This document shows positions 21,496 through 34,409 of a stretch of 64,000 bases of DNA, piece after piece. How positions within the stretch are numbered: the first letter of the stretch is position 1; every line of letters begins with the position of its first letter. The DNA comes from Geosiphon pyriformis (Eukaryota > Glomeromycota > Glomeromycetes > Archaeosporales > Geosiphonaceae), in contig JAAOMT010000495.1 in NCBI GenBank assembly GCA_016748015.1, forward strand, positions 202,094 through 266,093, in the 5' to 3' direction. The notes under the pieces were generated by a model. The model saw nothing but the letters and a program-made list of their open reading frames with translations, was not told the origin of the DNA and made no database searches. Both the position numbers and the translations under genes were made by a program.

Positions 21496-22089
21496 AAGAG
21501 CTTTTCTCTTCTGGAAAATGTATCTTACTTTAGATTTATCTCTTAAAACCGTTCCTATATACACAAAAAGAAATAAATATCAAATAATTCGAAAAAACCA
21601 AATTCTTTAATTATTGTACTTAGAAAAACCTCCAAAAACCCAATTAACATTTCGAAATTGATTAGCTACTAATTTCAGTAAACTGTTAGTGACTCCAGGC
21701 TTGGATAGAAAACGTTTCCCTTGATAAAAACTTATTTCTTTTACATTTTTTTTATTTTTCTTTTCTTTTCTTATTACAATTATTAGAATAGCCTACAGAC
21801 GAGATTCTTATAGAAGAGTTGACTTTTACAGCAAAGTAACTACATATTTTTAGTGAGCTTCTAGATGAGCAATTCCTGGGAAAGAGTTGACATTTACTAC
21901 AACGTAACTACATAAAGTAACTGGCAAGGAATTGGCCATTCCACTTATAAGCCCAGCAGTTCAAATTATAAGAAATAATTTGAAGATAAATTCAGTTATT
22001 GGAGGTTCAACCACATCCAAAAAACGTGAATTCACAACAAACAGGCATCAACAACATTTAAGAAAAGAGACCAAAAACCTCCAGTAACA

Positions 22090-22748
22090 TCGGAGTCCTA
22101 ATGGTATTGGCAATTGTGATTTAAATCCCTCAAAATACGCATCATAGGATTCTAATAAATCTTCTTCCCTTTGTTTACTTTGGAACAGGAAACGTCCAAA
22201 TGTTGATGTTGCGTTTGATGTGGACGCGTCTGCTGTTGTTATATGGATGGCAGTTCCAGAGGTGTAGTAATAGAATGGAGCAGTTGGTGATTCAACTCTT
22301 GTTTTCTTCCAAGTAGGTGGTTGTATCTTTTTAGGGGTCACTGCTGGTGTTTGTAGTTTTCCTTTGCCTTTACTGGTGTAAGTAATTGGATATCTTTGTT
22401 GGGTGTAATGTTCAATTTTTTTATTGATCTTAGTTATGATGGATGCAAAGTTATGATTTGTTGGTAGGCTGGTGTTTTGAATCAATTTATTGTAAAAGGT
22501 TTCTCTTGCTGATTCAGTATTCACTAAGGTTCCCAACAAATAAGCAATCTTTTCGTTGACATAGAAATTGAAAGCTGACTTGGCTGATATGTGATTATGA
22601 GTTAATCCCAAGTATTGACAGTAATGTTGAAATAAGGATTTCACGAATTCTAGATGGTTTGCTCCAACATTTTCTAATTCTGCCACTTTTTGAATGGAGT
22701 TGTTGGTACTGGTTCTCTGTAGGATTAAACTTTACAGGGAGCACCAAA
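22090..22748 (-). pseudogene. B1 Gag N-terminal part and 5' leader
   Basis: Open minus frame from GTG 22686 to the A2 insertion point at 22090, about 199 codons with no Met. Motifs such as FQHYCQYLGL, KSAFNFYVNEKIAYLLG and KKIEHYTQQRYPITY align loosely with the start of family A Gag (HCKQRF, YQYIENCINNYLFG, NIIEYCEEKYPV). The leader includes the primer-binding site (minus TTTGGTGCTCCCTG, 22735-22748). The frame continues at 12343 after A2. Confidence 0.83.
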
Positions 22749-23571
22749 TATTACAGATGATTATTTGGAGTCTCAAATTAAATAACAAATCCATAACTTG
22801 GTACTTGAAAGCTATTTGTATTGATAATGATGATCTGAAGATTTTGGTGCTCTGAAGATTTTCCAAATGAGTTCTTTGTATAATAGACAGAGATTCAATA
22901 ATGTTGGTATTTATAATTTTGTTTCAGTTGTTTCTCAATTTTTTTTTCAGCTTGGTGGCCGGATTTATTCTAGCAGTCATGCTCTTCTGATAAGCTATCT
23001 GTTAATATATATATTATTACCCTTATTTCTGGATCTTTTACCAGACTATTCATAACGTCAATAACTCAGTGCTTTAATCCTCAATTAATTAATATACAAC
23101 AATAAAATTAAAGAAAAGAAAAATAAAGAAAGAAAAGAAAATAAAAGAAATAAAGAAATAGTTAAGGCAATGTGCAAATTAATATCCCATCAATAGCTGT
23201 GATCAAGAGCTATTGTTCTAGTGTGGTTAAGTATCAATGTCTATTAACTTGAAGTGTTAATAATGGAGAATGAATTGTGATAACAAATAGTTATTTATTA
23301 ATAATTGTGATTTTGAAAGGTTGCTTAGATTAAATCTAAACTGGAAGGTCTGTCTTTTCAATTTCTAACACTACTGCTATATATACATAATTGAGATTCC
23401 TCAATTCCTCAATTCTTCATGACAGGAATCCTAGAATTCTGGAATCCTGCAATTCCTCATAAGAATCCTGCAATTCCTGAAAAGAATCCTGGAATTCCAC
23501 ATTTATTATATCTACTTTTGATTGGCTAATAACTATGCTAATATATCTTTCCTATATTTCTATGAGTAACA
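22749..23571 (-). repeat. B1 5' LTR (family B, 823 bp)
   Basis: On the minus strand it begins TGTTACTCATAG (23571) and ends TGTAATA (22749, one C-to-T change from TGTAACA) next to the primer-binding site. It aligns with 30088-30933 and 48793-49621. A TATATATA promoter element lies near 23383-23390, and a cluster of GGAATTCC-like repeats at 23396-23499. Its 5' flank on the minus strand is CTGT. Confidence 0.9.
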
Positions 23572-24520
23572 ACAGTCTCTAACAACCAAAGCTAACAGCA
23601 AAGGCCTCAGCCAAACCAAGCAACCTAACAACATCATCAAACAAAAACCAAAGACACCCCACAAGAAAGTCCAGAAATAATACTATCATCATGAACCAAA
23701 CCAGCCTTTTCCATCTTCACCCAGTGACTAGATCTTACCAACCACACTTTAGCACAATGCAGTTCTACGACAAATCTCACAAAGTCAGCCAACTGAGCAA
23801 CAGTTATCTTTCTATCATTAAAAACACAACAAGCTTTATTATACCACTTATTCAGCACAAACTCTTTACAAATCAAAGCATAAAACCCAACATCAGTAGA
23901 ACATTGAGATAAAACTCATAGCATGGCAGATGCAAAAGAGCCAGAAGTGCCAGCCAAAACAGACCAACAGGCAGAAGTCTTAGCCAAGATTTTACCATGA
24001 ATGCCAGACTCATGAATACAAGTAAAAAAATGGTCGGAAAACTCCACATCACTGCACAACAAACACAACACACCAGGATAAAGCCTGTTATACAACTTCT
24101 TTCTGATCACAACTGGCAGCCTTTTGTGTACAGCTTTAATAAGATAAGTGCAAAGTGTCAAGAACTTACAACTAGTGAAACCAGTGAGCATATAAGAATC
24201 AGGATGCCACACCATTGCTGTGACAACCCAGTTTATGTGAACAATCATTGTATTTGAAACCACATCAAAACCAGGACCAGCTTCCTTACAAGCATGACAA
24301 ACAGAGCGAAAAATATCTCTGACAAAATGACAGACATTACCAAAGACAGAAGTACTCTCAGCAACCAGAAAATGTTTACACACATCAGCCAACAGAGAAA
24401 ATAGAAATCCAGAGGCAGCCCCAGCAGCCAAGTCAGCCTTCATATTGCCAGAAACTCCAGAATGGCCCTTCACCTTAACCCAACTTACACTAAGATCTTT
24501 ATCCTTGACACTGCACTTAT
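23572..24520 (-). mobile_element. LINE-type (non-LTR) retrotransposon fragment: RNase H and C-terminal Cys region
   Basis: The minus frame from about 24515 reads WVKVKGHSGVSGNMKADLAAGA, the C-terminal part of a cellular-type RNase H as found in many LINEs. A Cys/His cluster follows (CLLCSDVEFSDHFFTCIH), typical of the zinc-binding region after RT/RNase H in such elements, then a further open stretch to 23637. It is truncated upstream at about 24520 and interrupted downstream at 23572 by the family B LTR. No RT domain is present. Confidence 0.7.
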
Positions 24521-25700
24521 AAAAAAAAAATAATTTAATTTATATAATACTCAAGTATAATTAAACATAATAATTAAATTATATAATATTTAAGAATTTG
24601 CTAAAATATTTAATATTTTTTTAAATAAGTTATAGTTTATTAAAATATATATTTAAATCTCAAAAATTTGTAAAAATATTAACAAAAAAAAATATTTAAT
24701 TTTTTTATTTATTTATTAAAATTTAATAAATAAGACCTAACTACTAACTAAAAATTAAGAATAAATTAAGAACTTTAAGGCTAAATATAATTTATGTATT
24801 TTTTATATATAATCAGTTATTCAAGCCAGTTTAGACTATACTATATTAATACAACAAAAAAAAACTTATTTAAAACCAATATTTTTTAAACTACAATAAA
24901 CAATATAATATTATAAGAGATTAATTCAACTAGTTATTTGGTTGTTTTTAAGAGATCAGTTTTAATATTATTAAACTTATCTATTCAAAGAAATATCAAG
25001 TTAAAAAATGTATCATTATTAATACCAACCAAAAAATCTGAATTATTAAACATATTGACATTATCTATACAGTACTTTTTTTTTAGTAAAATCATTTTTT
25101 TTCTTAACTTATTAACAACTTTGCTAAAAAAAACTCAAATAAACTATAACTTTATTAATCTTAAGACCAAAAATATTATTAAAAACCAAATTACTCTTAA
25201 TAAATTGTTTAAATACAGTAACCAAAAAGCCAACAGACTTAATAATTAATCCAATCAATACAGAAAGTTTGGCCAAATCATATTTCAGAAAAATTAATTA
25301 AAAAAACACTAAAAGATTATTAACAGTTAAAAAAAGAAAAACAGAAATTATTAGAGATAGAAATTTAAAAGAATTCAAAGAAGTAAAAGCTTTGGTATAA
25401 AATTTAACACTTATAAAATATAGTGTAAACACCTTAAAAACTTTGGAACTTTTAAGAAAAAAAAATAAAAAAATTCTATAGTTTACAGCCAAATGGCTTA
25501 TTTTTTGATACTTAAAATAGTACCAATAATTAAAGATTTTTTACCAAATATAGCATTTTTTTAGTGTACTAGTTTTGATTACTGTAATATTCAAATTAGT
25601 TTAAAATCTAAACATAACCAAAACAAGCTGAAAATGACAATTAAAATCAGAAAAACAGAAAATAAAACAAGTCTAATCACTAATTTAAAAGATCATATTA
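24521..25700. other. AT-rich decayed sequence, unresolved
   Basis: Very AT-rich, with homopolymer A and T runs and no convincing coding frame. It lies between the LINE fragment and the first recognisable family B sequence. A 103-codon frame at 24938-25249 and a 64-codon minus frame at 25298-25492 are low-complexity and not matched by other copies. It may be decayed transposon. Confidence 0.5.
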
Positions 25701-28700
25701 TTAATTTCAAAGATAATACAGCCAAAAAAAAGATTAACAACTTGGTTTTAAACTATGTTTTACTTGTAAAGAAACCTTATTTAATAAAAAAATGTGGAAT
25801 GACATTTCTGGTTAAAAAAAAACATGTAATGTATTATGTTAATACACAATCCTTATAAGCAATTAAATAAGTCAAGAAATGTCTTTTAATATCATATGGA
25901 ATAAAACACTTTTATGTTTAAATGGTTATTCACATAACAAAGATGAAATTTGGTAAATCACAAGTGCCAAAATCAAAAGCACTTTACTTAGCAAAATACT
26001 CACCATTAAAAACAATCTACCAAAATTTGTTAAGGCTATTTTTATTCCCAATTCAAACACATTTATTGACATCCTAAACAATCTAAAACAATTCTACAAA
26101 CACTACTAAAATCTAGCATTTACTAAAAAAAAACAAAAGCAGTATTTAGAGCAACTAAATACTAAACTTTGTAAACATTGCTTAATTTTCAATAACTTTA
26201 AATATTGTAATAATTATAATCTTATTTACAATCTATTATTACACATAATCTATTTAATCACTAAAAAAGAAAAACCAATCAGTAAATATGCATCAAAATT
26301 AGAATTGAAATTTAATTGTAATTTAAACTTTAATGATAATAACAATAATAGTTTTAATACTATTTATAATAACAATAACAACAATAACAATTCAAATTTT
26401 AATAAAAATTCCAAAAAATAGTCCAATTAGTCTCTAGATCTAGTTTAGTAAAAAAAAGATTAATATCAAAAAAAAAATTAATGCAAAATATATAAGAAAT
26501 ATCATTGCAATACTACAAAATAACTCAGAAAAAAAATACACAATTAAACCAAATAAAAAGATAACACAGACAATATTTTTGTCTCTGATTAAAATAGTTT
26601 AGTTAGTGTTAATAAAAATAAAAAAAGAGCTAAAAATCATGACAAAAAAAATAAATGGATTCAGATCTACAAGTAGAATAAAGATACCAGTTAATATAAT
26701 GGAAAAAAAAACAATTGATAAGAGAAAAATTATCTTTACCAATTAATTCATTTCTATTTTACCATATAATTAGTATATATTAATTATAGAGAAGAAAGTA
26801 AAAGATCAAATCCAGATTTTTGAAGTAAAAGCCACTATTTGTAAGTCAAAAGAGATTGCTATTACCAATCTCTATATACTAGCCAAAAACCACAAACACA
26901 TTAAGATTTTAATATACAATACAACTAAAGATCTCATAAAAATACCAAGTAAAACCACCATTAGATACTTAAGCACTAAAGTTAAAAATCAAGCACCCAC
27001 TATATTTCAGATTTTTTACAACTTTGTAGATATGTGGATATTATATTACAAATCATATACAGATAAAAAAAATACTATTTGTTATAATCAAAACAATTAA
27101 AACAAATAAACTTAAAAAACTTAGACCCATTTTAATATATACAGATTAAACTACTACTTAACAATTTTATTGACATTTTTGTTATTAAAAATAAATTTGG
27201 CAAAACTAATATTATCTAGCATTAGATAAAAACTGAAGATATAATATTAATCAAACAAAAAGCATACAAAATACTATTGGCTAGTTATAAGATCATCTAA
27301 CAAGAAATTAACTAAATATTAGACAATAGATTAATTTAATTATTAATAAGCCCATAAATATTACTATTAATACTTATTCAGAAAAAAAATAAAAAAATTC
27401 ACTTTTGTGTAAATTACAAAAAATTCAATAGTATTACTTATAAAAATAATTATTCAACTTTATGAATCTAGGAGTTATTTGATATTTTTGGAGAGAAAAA
27501 ATGGTTTTCAATATTAGACTTAAATAATGATTATTAACAAATAGCCATGAATTTAGCCAATAAGAAGAAAATAGCATTCACAATCAGAAAAAAAAATTTT
27601 GAATTTGACATTATATCTTTTGACTTAACTAATACTTCAGTTATCTTTCAATAGCTTATGAAAATTGTTTATACTAAACTATTATAAAAATCAGTAATAG
27701 TCTATTTAGATAATACCAATATGTTTTCTAAAACATTTGATAATCATCTATATTATTTCAAAAAGTGTTTAAAAAGTTAAGAAAAGTCAGACTAAAGTTA
27801 AATGCTACTAAGTGTTTTTTTGGAAAAACAGAACTCAAGTTTTTGAGACATGTTATGAACAAAAATAGCATCAAAACAAATTCAGACAAGATTAAAATAA
27901 TCAAAAACTTTTTAGTACCAACAAATCTTACAGAATTAAAAACATTCTTAAAATTTGCTAAATTATAAAACTTTAGTATTAGAATATTTAGCTATCTATT
28001 GAACTATTATTAAATAAAAAAAATATTTAAGTCAAAAATTTATGATGTATACTAATTACAAAAGATTAACATCAATTCAAAAGCAAAAATTTGAAGCTAA
28101 TTGCTATGCAAAATAAAAAATAAAACAATTACTATTTAATTATATTATATATTATAAAAAAAAAAATGCTGAAAACTTGTTATAAATAAAACAAATTTAA
28201 ATATTTTAATCCAAAAATATAACAAAAAATAAATACACAAAAATATTAACAACTCTAATATTAGATTAATACTTAACAATTAAAAAAAATATATCTTAAA
28301 AAAAACAAAACAACATAAAACAACAATTAAAATACTTTATTATTTATCAAGATATACTATATTAAAAAAACAAAAAATATCCAAATCAACCAGTCAAAAT
28401 AATCACAAAACCAGAAAAAAAAACAATACTGTTCAATATGTATTTAAATTCAATAACAAAACATTTTTATAAAGAAGCAATTATAAAAAAAACTAGAAAA
28501 AAATACTATTAACTATTTATGTATTTAGATATTATTTAATATATTTAAAATTGTAATGCTTATCAAAAAAAAAAGGAATAAAATCCAATAAACCACTAAA
28601 ACCAATTAAAATAAGACAACCATTTGATCAAATTAGAATTGATTTAATTAGACTATTAATAATAACCAACAGAGACAATCAATATATAGTAGTAGCCATA

Positions 28701-30087
28701 GATTATTTCACAAAATAGCCAGAAGCAAAAGCAATTTAAAGAGCAGATACAAAATTTATAGAATTCATTTACCAAAATTTGATTTGCCAACATAAATATT
28801 CAAAAAAATTGTTATCAAATTAAGAAACTCATTTTGTAAACAGAATATTGCCAAAATTAAGTTAAAAATTTAGAATTAAGAGACTATTATTATCATTATA
28901 TTATTTATAAACAAATGGCTTAATTGAAAAATTTAACAAAATATTGTGTAAAGTAATAGCTAAGATTAGTCAAAAAAACCAGAATAAATAAAATTTGTTT
29001 ATATTATCAGTATTATTTGTTTATTAAACAATAAAGCAAAATACTACACAAGTAATATTATTTAAACTTGTCTATAATAAAATAGCAACATTATTAATTG
29101 AGATAAATATCAATACATATTTAATTGAACCAATAACAGAAGCCAACTTTTAAAGAACATTACTAAAAAAACATATGACTTAATAGAAATATTAAAAAAC
29201 AAAAGGTAAAAAGCAGTTAATAATATCTAAAAGTTACAAGCAAAACAAAAAAAACAACATAATAACCAATTATCAAATAAACCACTCAAATTCAGAATTA
29301 AAGACAAAATACTCTTATATTATATTAAAGCAAAAAAACAATAGAATAGAAAATTTGATCCCAAATAAGATAAATCATTTTATATTAAAGAAATTCTAGA
29401 AAATGAAGCTTATAAATTAAGATGAAACAATAAAATTTTAGCTAAAACAGTATATAAAAATCAACTAAAATTATATTACAATATAGTATTATTATCTATT
29501 AGTAATATTCTATAACTAAAGGTGCAATAAATACTAATCTAATCAAATAAGATTTCACAAAATCTAGAACCAATTATTATTATTAACACAAATACATTAA
29601 ATTAATCTACAAAAACAATATATAAAGAACCAACATATATAATAAAAGCAAATGGAAAAATAGAAATTATTAACAATATTTACTTATTAATCCAACAAAT
29701 ATTTTAATTAATTAAATATTAAAAACTAAACATAGAAATTACAATTAATTAACAAATTATTCAATATAAAGACACAGAAAAAAAACAGAAACTCCAATAT
29801 AAAATATAATATAAAGTACATAAAAGACATAAAAATATAGTAAAAGATATAATAGCAAAAGTAAAAATATCTATAGAAACACCAAAAACAATAGTATTAT
29901 ATAAAGAATTAATAAAAAAAATTAAAAATAGTAAACACAACAATTTCCAAAAAACTTTTGCTATTATTACTTAAGACAAAAAATCTATATCTAAAACTTA
30001 TATATAAACAAAACAAAATAGATATTTAATACAACAATATTACAATAACTTAAACAATTTATGAGAAAAAACAATTTATTTACACAG
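25700..30087 (+). mobile_element. Highly decayed family B copy B2 (Cys-rich module to ORF3)
   Basis: Collinear with B4 43680-48550 but with pervasive C-to-T and G-to-A change. Remnants: Cys-rich module (25720-26270), dUTPase-like (26430-26680, with LVKKRLIS), linker (26760-27060), RT (27180-27960; box VIVYLDNTN), a short RNase H piece after a deletion (27960-28160), integrase (28560-29150), the GPY/F region (29300-29470) and ORF3 (29630-30087). It ends where the B3 5' LTR begins, inside the ORF3 sequence TTTACACAG that matches B4 TCCACACAG at about 48550. Confidence 0.82.
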
Positions 30088-30933
30088 TATTATTCATAAA
30101 ATATAGAAAGTATATTAGCATATAAATTAGCCAATCAAAAGTAAGCACAATAGATATGGAATTCCAGGATTCCTCTTAGAGGAATTGCAGGATTCCAGGA
30201 ATTTCAGAATTCTTATACAAAAAATTGCAGAATTTCAGAATTTCAGAATTTCAGGATTCCTCTCAAAAAGAATTACAGAATTCCAAGAATTCCAGGATTC
30301 CTGGTGTAAGAAATCAAGGAATTAAAAAATCTCAATTATGTATATATAGTGGTAGTATTAAAAATAGAAAAGACAGACTTCTCAGTTTAGATTTGATCTA
30401 AGCAATCTTCTATATCACAAATATTAATAAATAATTATTCACTATTTCAATCCACTTTTCACTATTAACACTTCATGTTAATAGTAAGTCATACTTAATC
30501 ACACTGAAACTAAAGCTCTTGATCATGACTATTGATGGAATACTAACTTGCAAAATTGTCTTGATTTTCTTTGTTTCTTTATTTTTTTTGTTATTTTTTT
30601 TGTTGTTTACTAAAATTGATTAAGGATTAAACACTGAATTATTGACATTAAGGATTGCTTGGTAAAAGACCTCTGCAAGTAGGTATAGCACGTAAAAGAA
30701 TTACAGATTACTTACCAGAGGATTGCCAGCCACCAAGCCAAGAAAAAAATTGATGGAATTGTAATTCCAGGAGGCTATTAAAAACAACTATTGAATCTCT
30801 GTTCATTATATAAAGGACTCAACCAAAATTTTTAGATCTATAACCACCTTCAGAAATCAACATTATTAATCAATTGAGCACCAAGTTATGGATTTGTTAT
30901 TTGCTTTGAGACCCCAAATAATCATCTGTAACA
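30088..30933 (+). repeat. B3 5' LTR (family B, 846 bp)
   Basis: Begins TATTATTCAT (decayed TGTTACTCAT) and ends CTGTAACA before the primer-binding site. Repeats of GGAATTGCAGGATTCC type lie at 30157-30310 and a TATATATA element near 30342-30350. It is clearly more decayed than the 3' LTR of B4. Its left flank is ACAG. Confidence 0.86.
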
Positions 30934-30947
30934 TTTGGTGCTCTCTG
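30934..30947 (+). promoter_or_regulatory. B3 primer-binding site
   Basis: TTTGGTGCTCTCTG after the LTR end, nearly identical to the family A site, so both families appear to use the same tRNA. Confidence 0.7.
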
Positions 30948-30994
30948 TAAGGTATAATTCTACAGAGATCCAGCACCAACAACAATTATCCAAA

Positions 30995-32760
30995 AGTGGC
31001 AGAATCAGAAATTATAGAAACCAACCATCTAAGATTTGCCAAATTTCTGTTTTAACAGTACAGCTAACAGCTAGGATTAAACAATAACTATTTTCCAGCA
31101 GAATCAGTCTTCAACTTTTACGTCAATAATAAAATTACAAACTGCTTAGGAGAAACAGTTAACATTAAATCTACAAGAAAAAATTTCTATACAGAGTTAT
31201 TTCAACATACCAGTTTACCAAAAAACTACAGTTTTACACCAATCATTAGAGAAATCAATCAAATAATTAAAAGGTACATCCACAACAATTTCCCATCACC
31301 TATGCAGACAAAGGCAAAAGAAGATTGCAAACACCAGCAGTAACACCCAAAAAGATATAATCACCCATTTGGAAGAAAACCAGAGTTGAATTATTCACTA
31401 ATTCATCATACCATTATACACCAGGAAGTACTATTAATATCTCCTCAACAGATGTGTTTCTATCAAATGTGACATTAACTTTTAGACAATTCTTATTTCA
31501 AAGTAAACAAAAAAGAACAGAACTATTAAGACCATATGGTAAATACTTTGAAGAATTTAAATTGTGATTACCAACACCATCAGGATTTTGATCACCATTA
31601 CATTAACCAAATTTTAAAACTGCAAGTTCATGGGAAGTGACAGAATCAGAAGAAGAGAAAGAAAAAGAAAGTGAAGATCAGAAATTTACTTACCAAAACC
31701 TGATCCTGAAAAATCCAGAAGTTAAAACTCCAAATATTCAAATCCAGCAAACTCAAAACAATACCAACTCTGAAATAATTAATCAGCAAAACTTATCTTC
31801 AGTAATTGTCATCAATCAGCCACCAATTGAACCAATCATTGAATCAATTCAACAACAGCCACTTTAGCAACTTATTCAACAACTGCTTTAACTACTTTAA
31901 CAATCTCAACAGCTGTTTCAACAACCACAACAACAACAACAAATGGCATACGCACTAATTGCAAAGCTAGAAAATTTTTTTGGTAAAGAAAACAACATTC
32001 AAATGTGGATTAATGACATCACCAAAGCCATTACTGCCAATAACTGGAATGATGCCAGAGCCCTCCAAGCAATTCCCTATTTTCTTTAGAATATCACTAA
32101 CTCATGGTATCATAGCCTAGCTCAGAAACCTCAAACATTTGATGCATTTAAATTAGAATTTTTAAGATATTTTAATAATAGCAACAGTATTAATTGCTTG
32201 GCCAACATCTTCACTACCATTAAACAAAGAGATACTGAAACAGTCACCACTTATTTAAAACATTTCTATTGAAATCTGCATCAAATACAAGCCATGAACA
32301 CTGATTGCTTCACCACAGCCCAGATTCTGAATCAATTTATTTGTGGATTATGCAGTAGCATTCTCCAACACATATGTTCAATGCATCTAGTAGATCTTTA
32401 AACCACAGTTACACACACCAGAGATTTTGAATCAGCTGAATTAGAAGTTAACCACACCCAAGCCATAAATCTAGTAATAAATAGATCATCTGACTAGAAT
32501 TCCAAACTAAAGCAATTCAGTAATTCAATCAATCAGAAAATTAAGGGATACTTAGCTGACAATCATGCAATTTATCAACCACCACAATAATGCAATAATT
32601 CAGAAAACCTGAATCATTTTTAAAATTAGTCATGTCTATTATTATTATCTAATCAGCAGTAGCAGTTAGATACATGAATCTGCCACAACTGTAATAAACA
32701 AGATCACATTAGAGCTAACTGTTATTTTTATAGTAATTCACAATCAGGAAATTAATACCA
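30995..32760 (+). pseudogene. B3 Gag remnant
   Basis: Frame starts AAAGTGGCAGAA like B1, with no ATG. A coding stretch at 31637-31867 (acidic, then Gln-rich) leads to MAYALIAKLENF near 31945 and the capsid-like domain (AIPYFL, SWYHSLAQKPQ, FLRYFNN) to about 32450. A decayed zinc knuckle CHNCNKQDHIRANC lies near 32685. Many Gln, Trp and Arg codons are now stops. Confidence 0.78.
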
Positions 32761-34020
32761 AAACCCTGATCATAGAATTCAAACTCTGAATTATTACTTA
32801 AATTAAGACCAATATTAAACCACTTACCTATCAATGATGCAACAGCTACTATATTAACCATCTGTATATTAACCTCCAGTTTATTAACTGCAGTCACAAG
32901 TAATCTATTAACCACTGCAGTCACAAACAATTTATCAAACACCTGTAGTTCAACCACTGCCATCAAACCCAGTTCAAGTGACATCAGGAAACCTTAGATC
33001 AAGAGTCACTCAAAATTGGAGATTGGTGATGGTTGTTTACCAACTGATCCTCAGCTCTTCCACACAACAATTAGGATTACAGTCTCAGAATTCAGGAACC
33101 AAGTATGCACAAAACCCAAATTTCCAACACTATTTAAGTCTTCTGATTACCTCAGAAGACACTCAACCTAATAATCCAGCATCCAATTAACAACCAATAC
33201 TTACCAGCAATATTCCACCAGCTACCATTACCAAAAACAAATCATTGGACACCATCTTTTTATTTGAACTCAAGAAACTGTCAACCACACTGTTGTTTAA
33301 TGGAGCCATTCTGGAAGAAAAACCTATCACCACCATGTACACTGATGCCAAAGTCGATGGCTACTTCATTAAACTGATCCTAGACAGTAAATCAACTGGC
33401 AGCATCATCACAAAACAACTTATGGACCAATTAGGTCACCGAGTTGATCAAGCTGTCAGTGCATAAATCATCACTGCTGATGGAGCAACCAAAACTCCTA
33501 TTGGTAAAATTAATGACTTCTCTTTTGAAGTCAATGACATCATCACTTCTATCAAAGTCCTAGTGATGGAAGCAACTCAATATTAGACATTAGTGGGAAA
33601 CAACTGGTTATCTAAAACCAGCGCCATACTCAACTGGATAACACAGGAGCTCCAACTTAGCCAAAACAGCCAACACACACAAGTACCAGCCACATATGGT
33701 CACTTTAAAACCAACAACTTACCAATACCACTTATTGATTTCGAGGAAGAAAAAAAGAAACCAACTTGGGAAGCATATTAAATCTCATGGGCTGATAATG
33801 ACCATAATAAACTGCCACCCATATTTTCTTGAGATGACAACAGAAAAGGAAAACAACAAGAAAAACGTACCTGAAATACTGACCAAACATGGGGAACTGA
33901 CAATAACCAGGATGAACTGTTAACTTGGAAATGGGAGGAAGATAATAAGAGAAAGGAAAAAGAAAAAGAAAAAAAAACATATCCGAAGAAGCCACAAACA
34001 CCAAAGAAATAAACAAAAAG
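32761..34020 (+). pseudogene. B3 PPxY/Tyr-rich spacer and protease remnant
   Basis: A Tyr/Gln/Pro repeat region (YQPSVYQPPVY after reading stops as Gln) contains PPVY. The protease follows with SNIPPATI and FIKLILDSKSTGSIITKQLM; the active-site DSG has become DSK (G-to-A), so it is dead. KVLVMEATQY and the LSKTSAILNW helix are present. The tail (33780-34020) is acidic and lysine-rich and ends at the joint with A3. Confidence 0.75.
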
Positions 34021-34409
34021 CAATCATGGCTATGTATACTGAAACAGAAGTCAAAGGAAAGGCAATTCACTTGATCCTAAACAGTGGATCTGCCGGAAGC
34101 ATTATTATCTACCAGTTAATGCAACAGTTAAAGAGAAATGTCAACCGACCAGCTCAAACAGTAATTGTTACTGCTGATGACATGAAAAAGACTCCAATAG
34201 GAGAAATTGACAATTTTCTGTTCACTCTTAATGGAATTACTATTCCAGTCAAAGTTCTTGTAATGAATGCGCCCCAGTATCAAGCCCTTGTCAAAAATGA
34301 TTGGCTCCAAAAAGCCAATGTAAAATTAGACTGAAAAACCTAAGAATTACAACTCTTCTATTAAGGACAACATACCCGAGTACTCACTACTTGTGGTACA
34401 TTCAACAAA

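Larger units (their letters stand above)
12344..22089 (+). mobile_element. Complete Ty3/gypsy dUTPase-type retrotransposon A2 (family A)
   Basis: About 9.75 kb with both LTRs (12344-13215 and 21116-22089), primer-binding site, a single-frame gag-pol and ORF3. Flanked by TTGG on the left and TCGG on the right, consistent with a 4-bp target duplication with one C/T difference, inside the Gag frame of B1. One frameshift in Gag near 14500, one after integrase near 19960 and about ten in-frame stops mean it is not autonomous now. It is the best template for the family layout. Confidence 0.93.
21116..22089 (+). repeat. A2 3' LTR (family A, 974 bp)
   Basis: TGTTACC at 21116 to GTAACA at 22089. Preceded by a short purine-rich tract (GAGGAAGAAA, 21102-21113) that could prime plus-strand synthesis. 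The TATA box is at 21488-21495. The tip of the LTR also encodes the C-terminus of ORF3. Confidence 0.94.
30088..34020 (+). mobile_element. Family B copy B3, 5' LTR through protease
   Basis: 5' LTR, primer-binding site, Gag and protease of family B, ending at about 34020 where family A protease sequence (A3) begins at a shared ACAAAAAGCAATCATGG stretch. No LTR or target duplication marks that border, so it is a recombination or deletion joint rather than an insertion. Confidence 0.8.
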
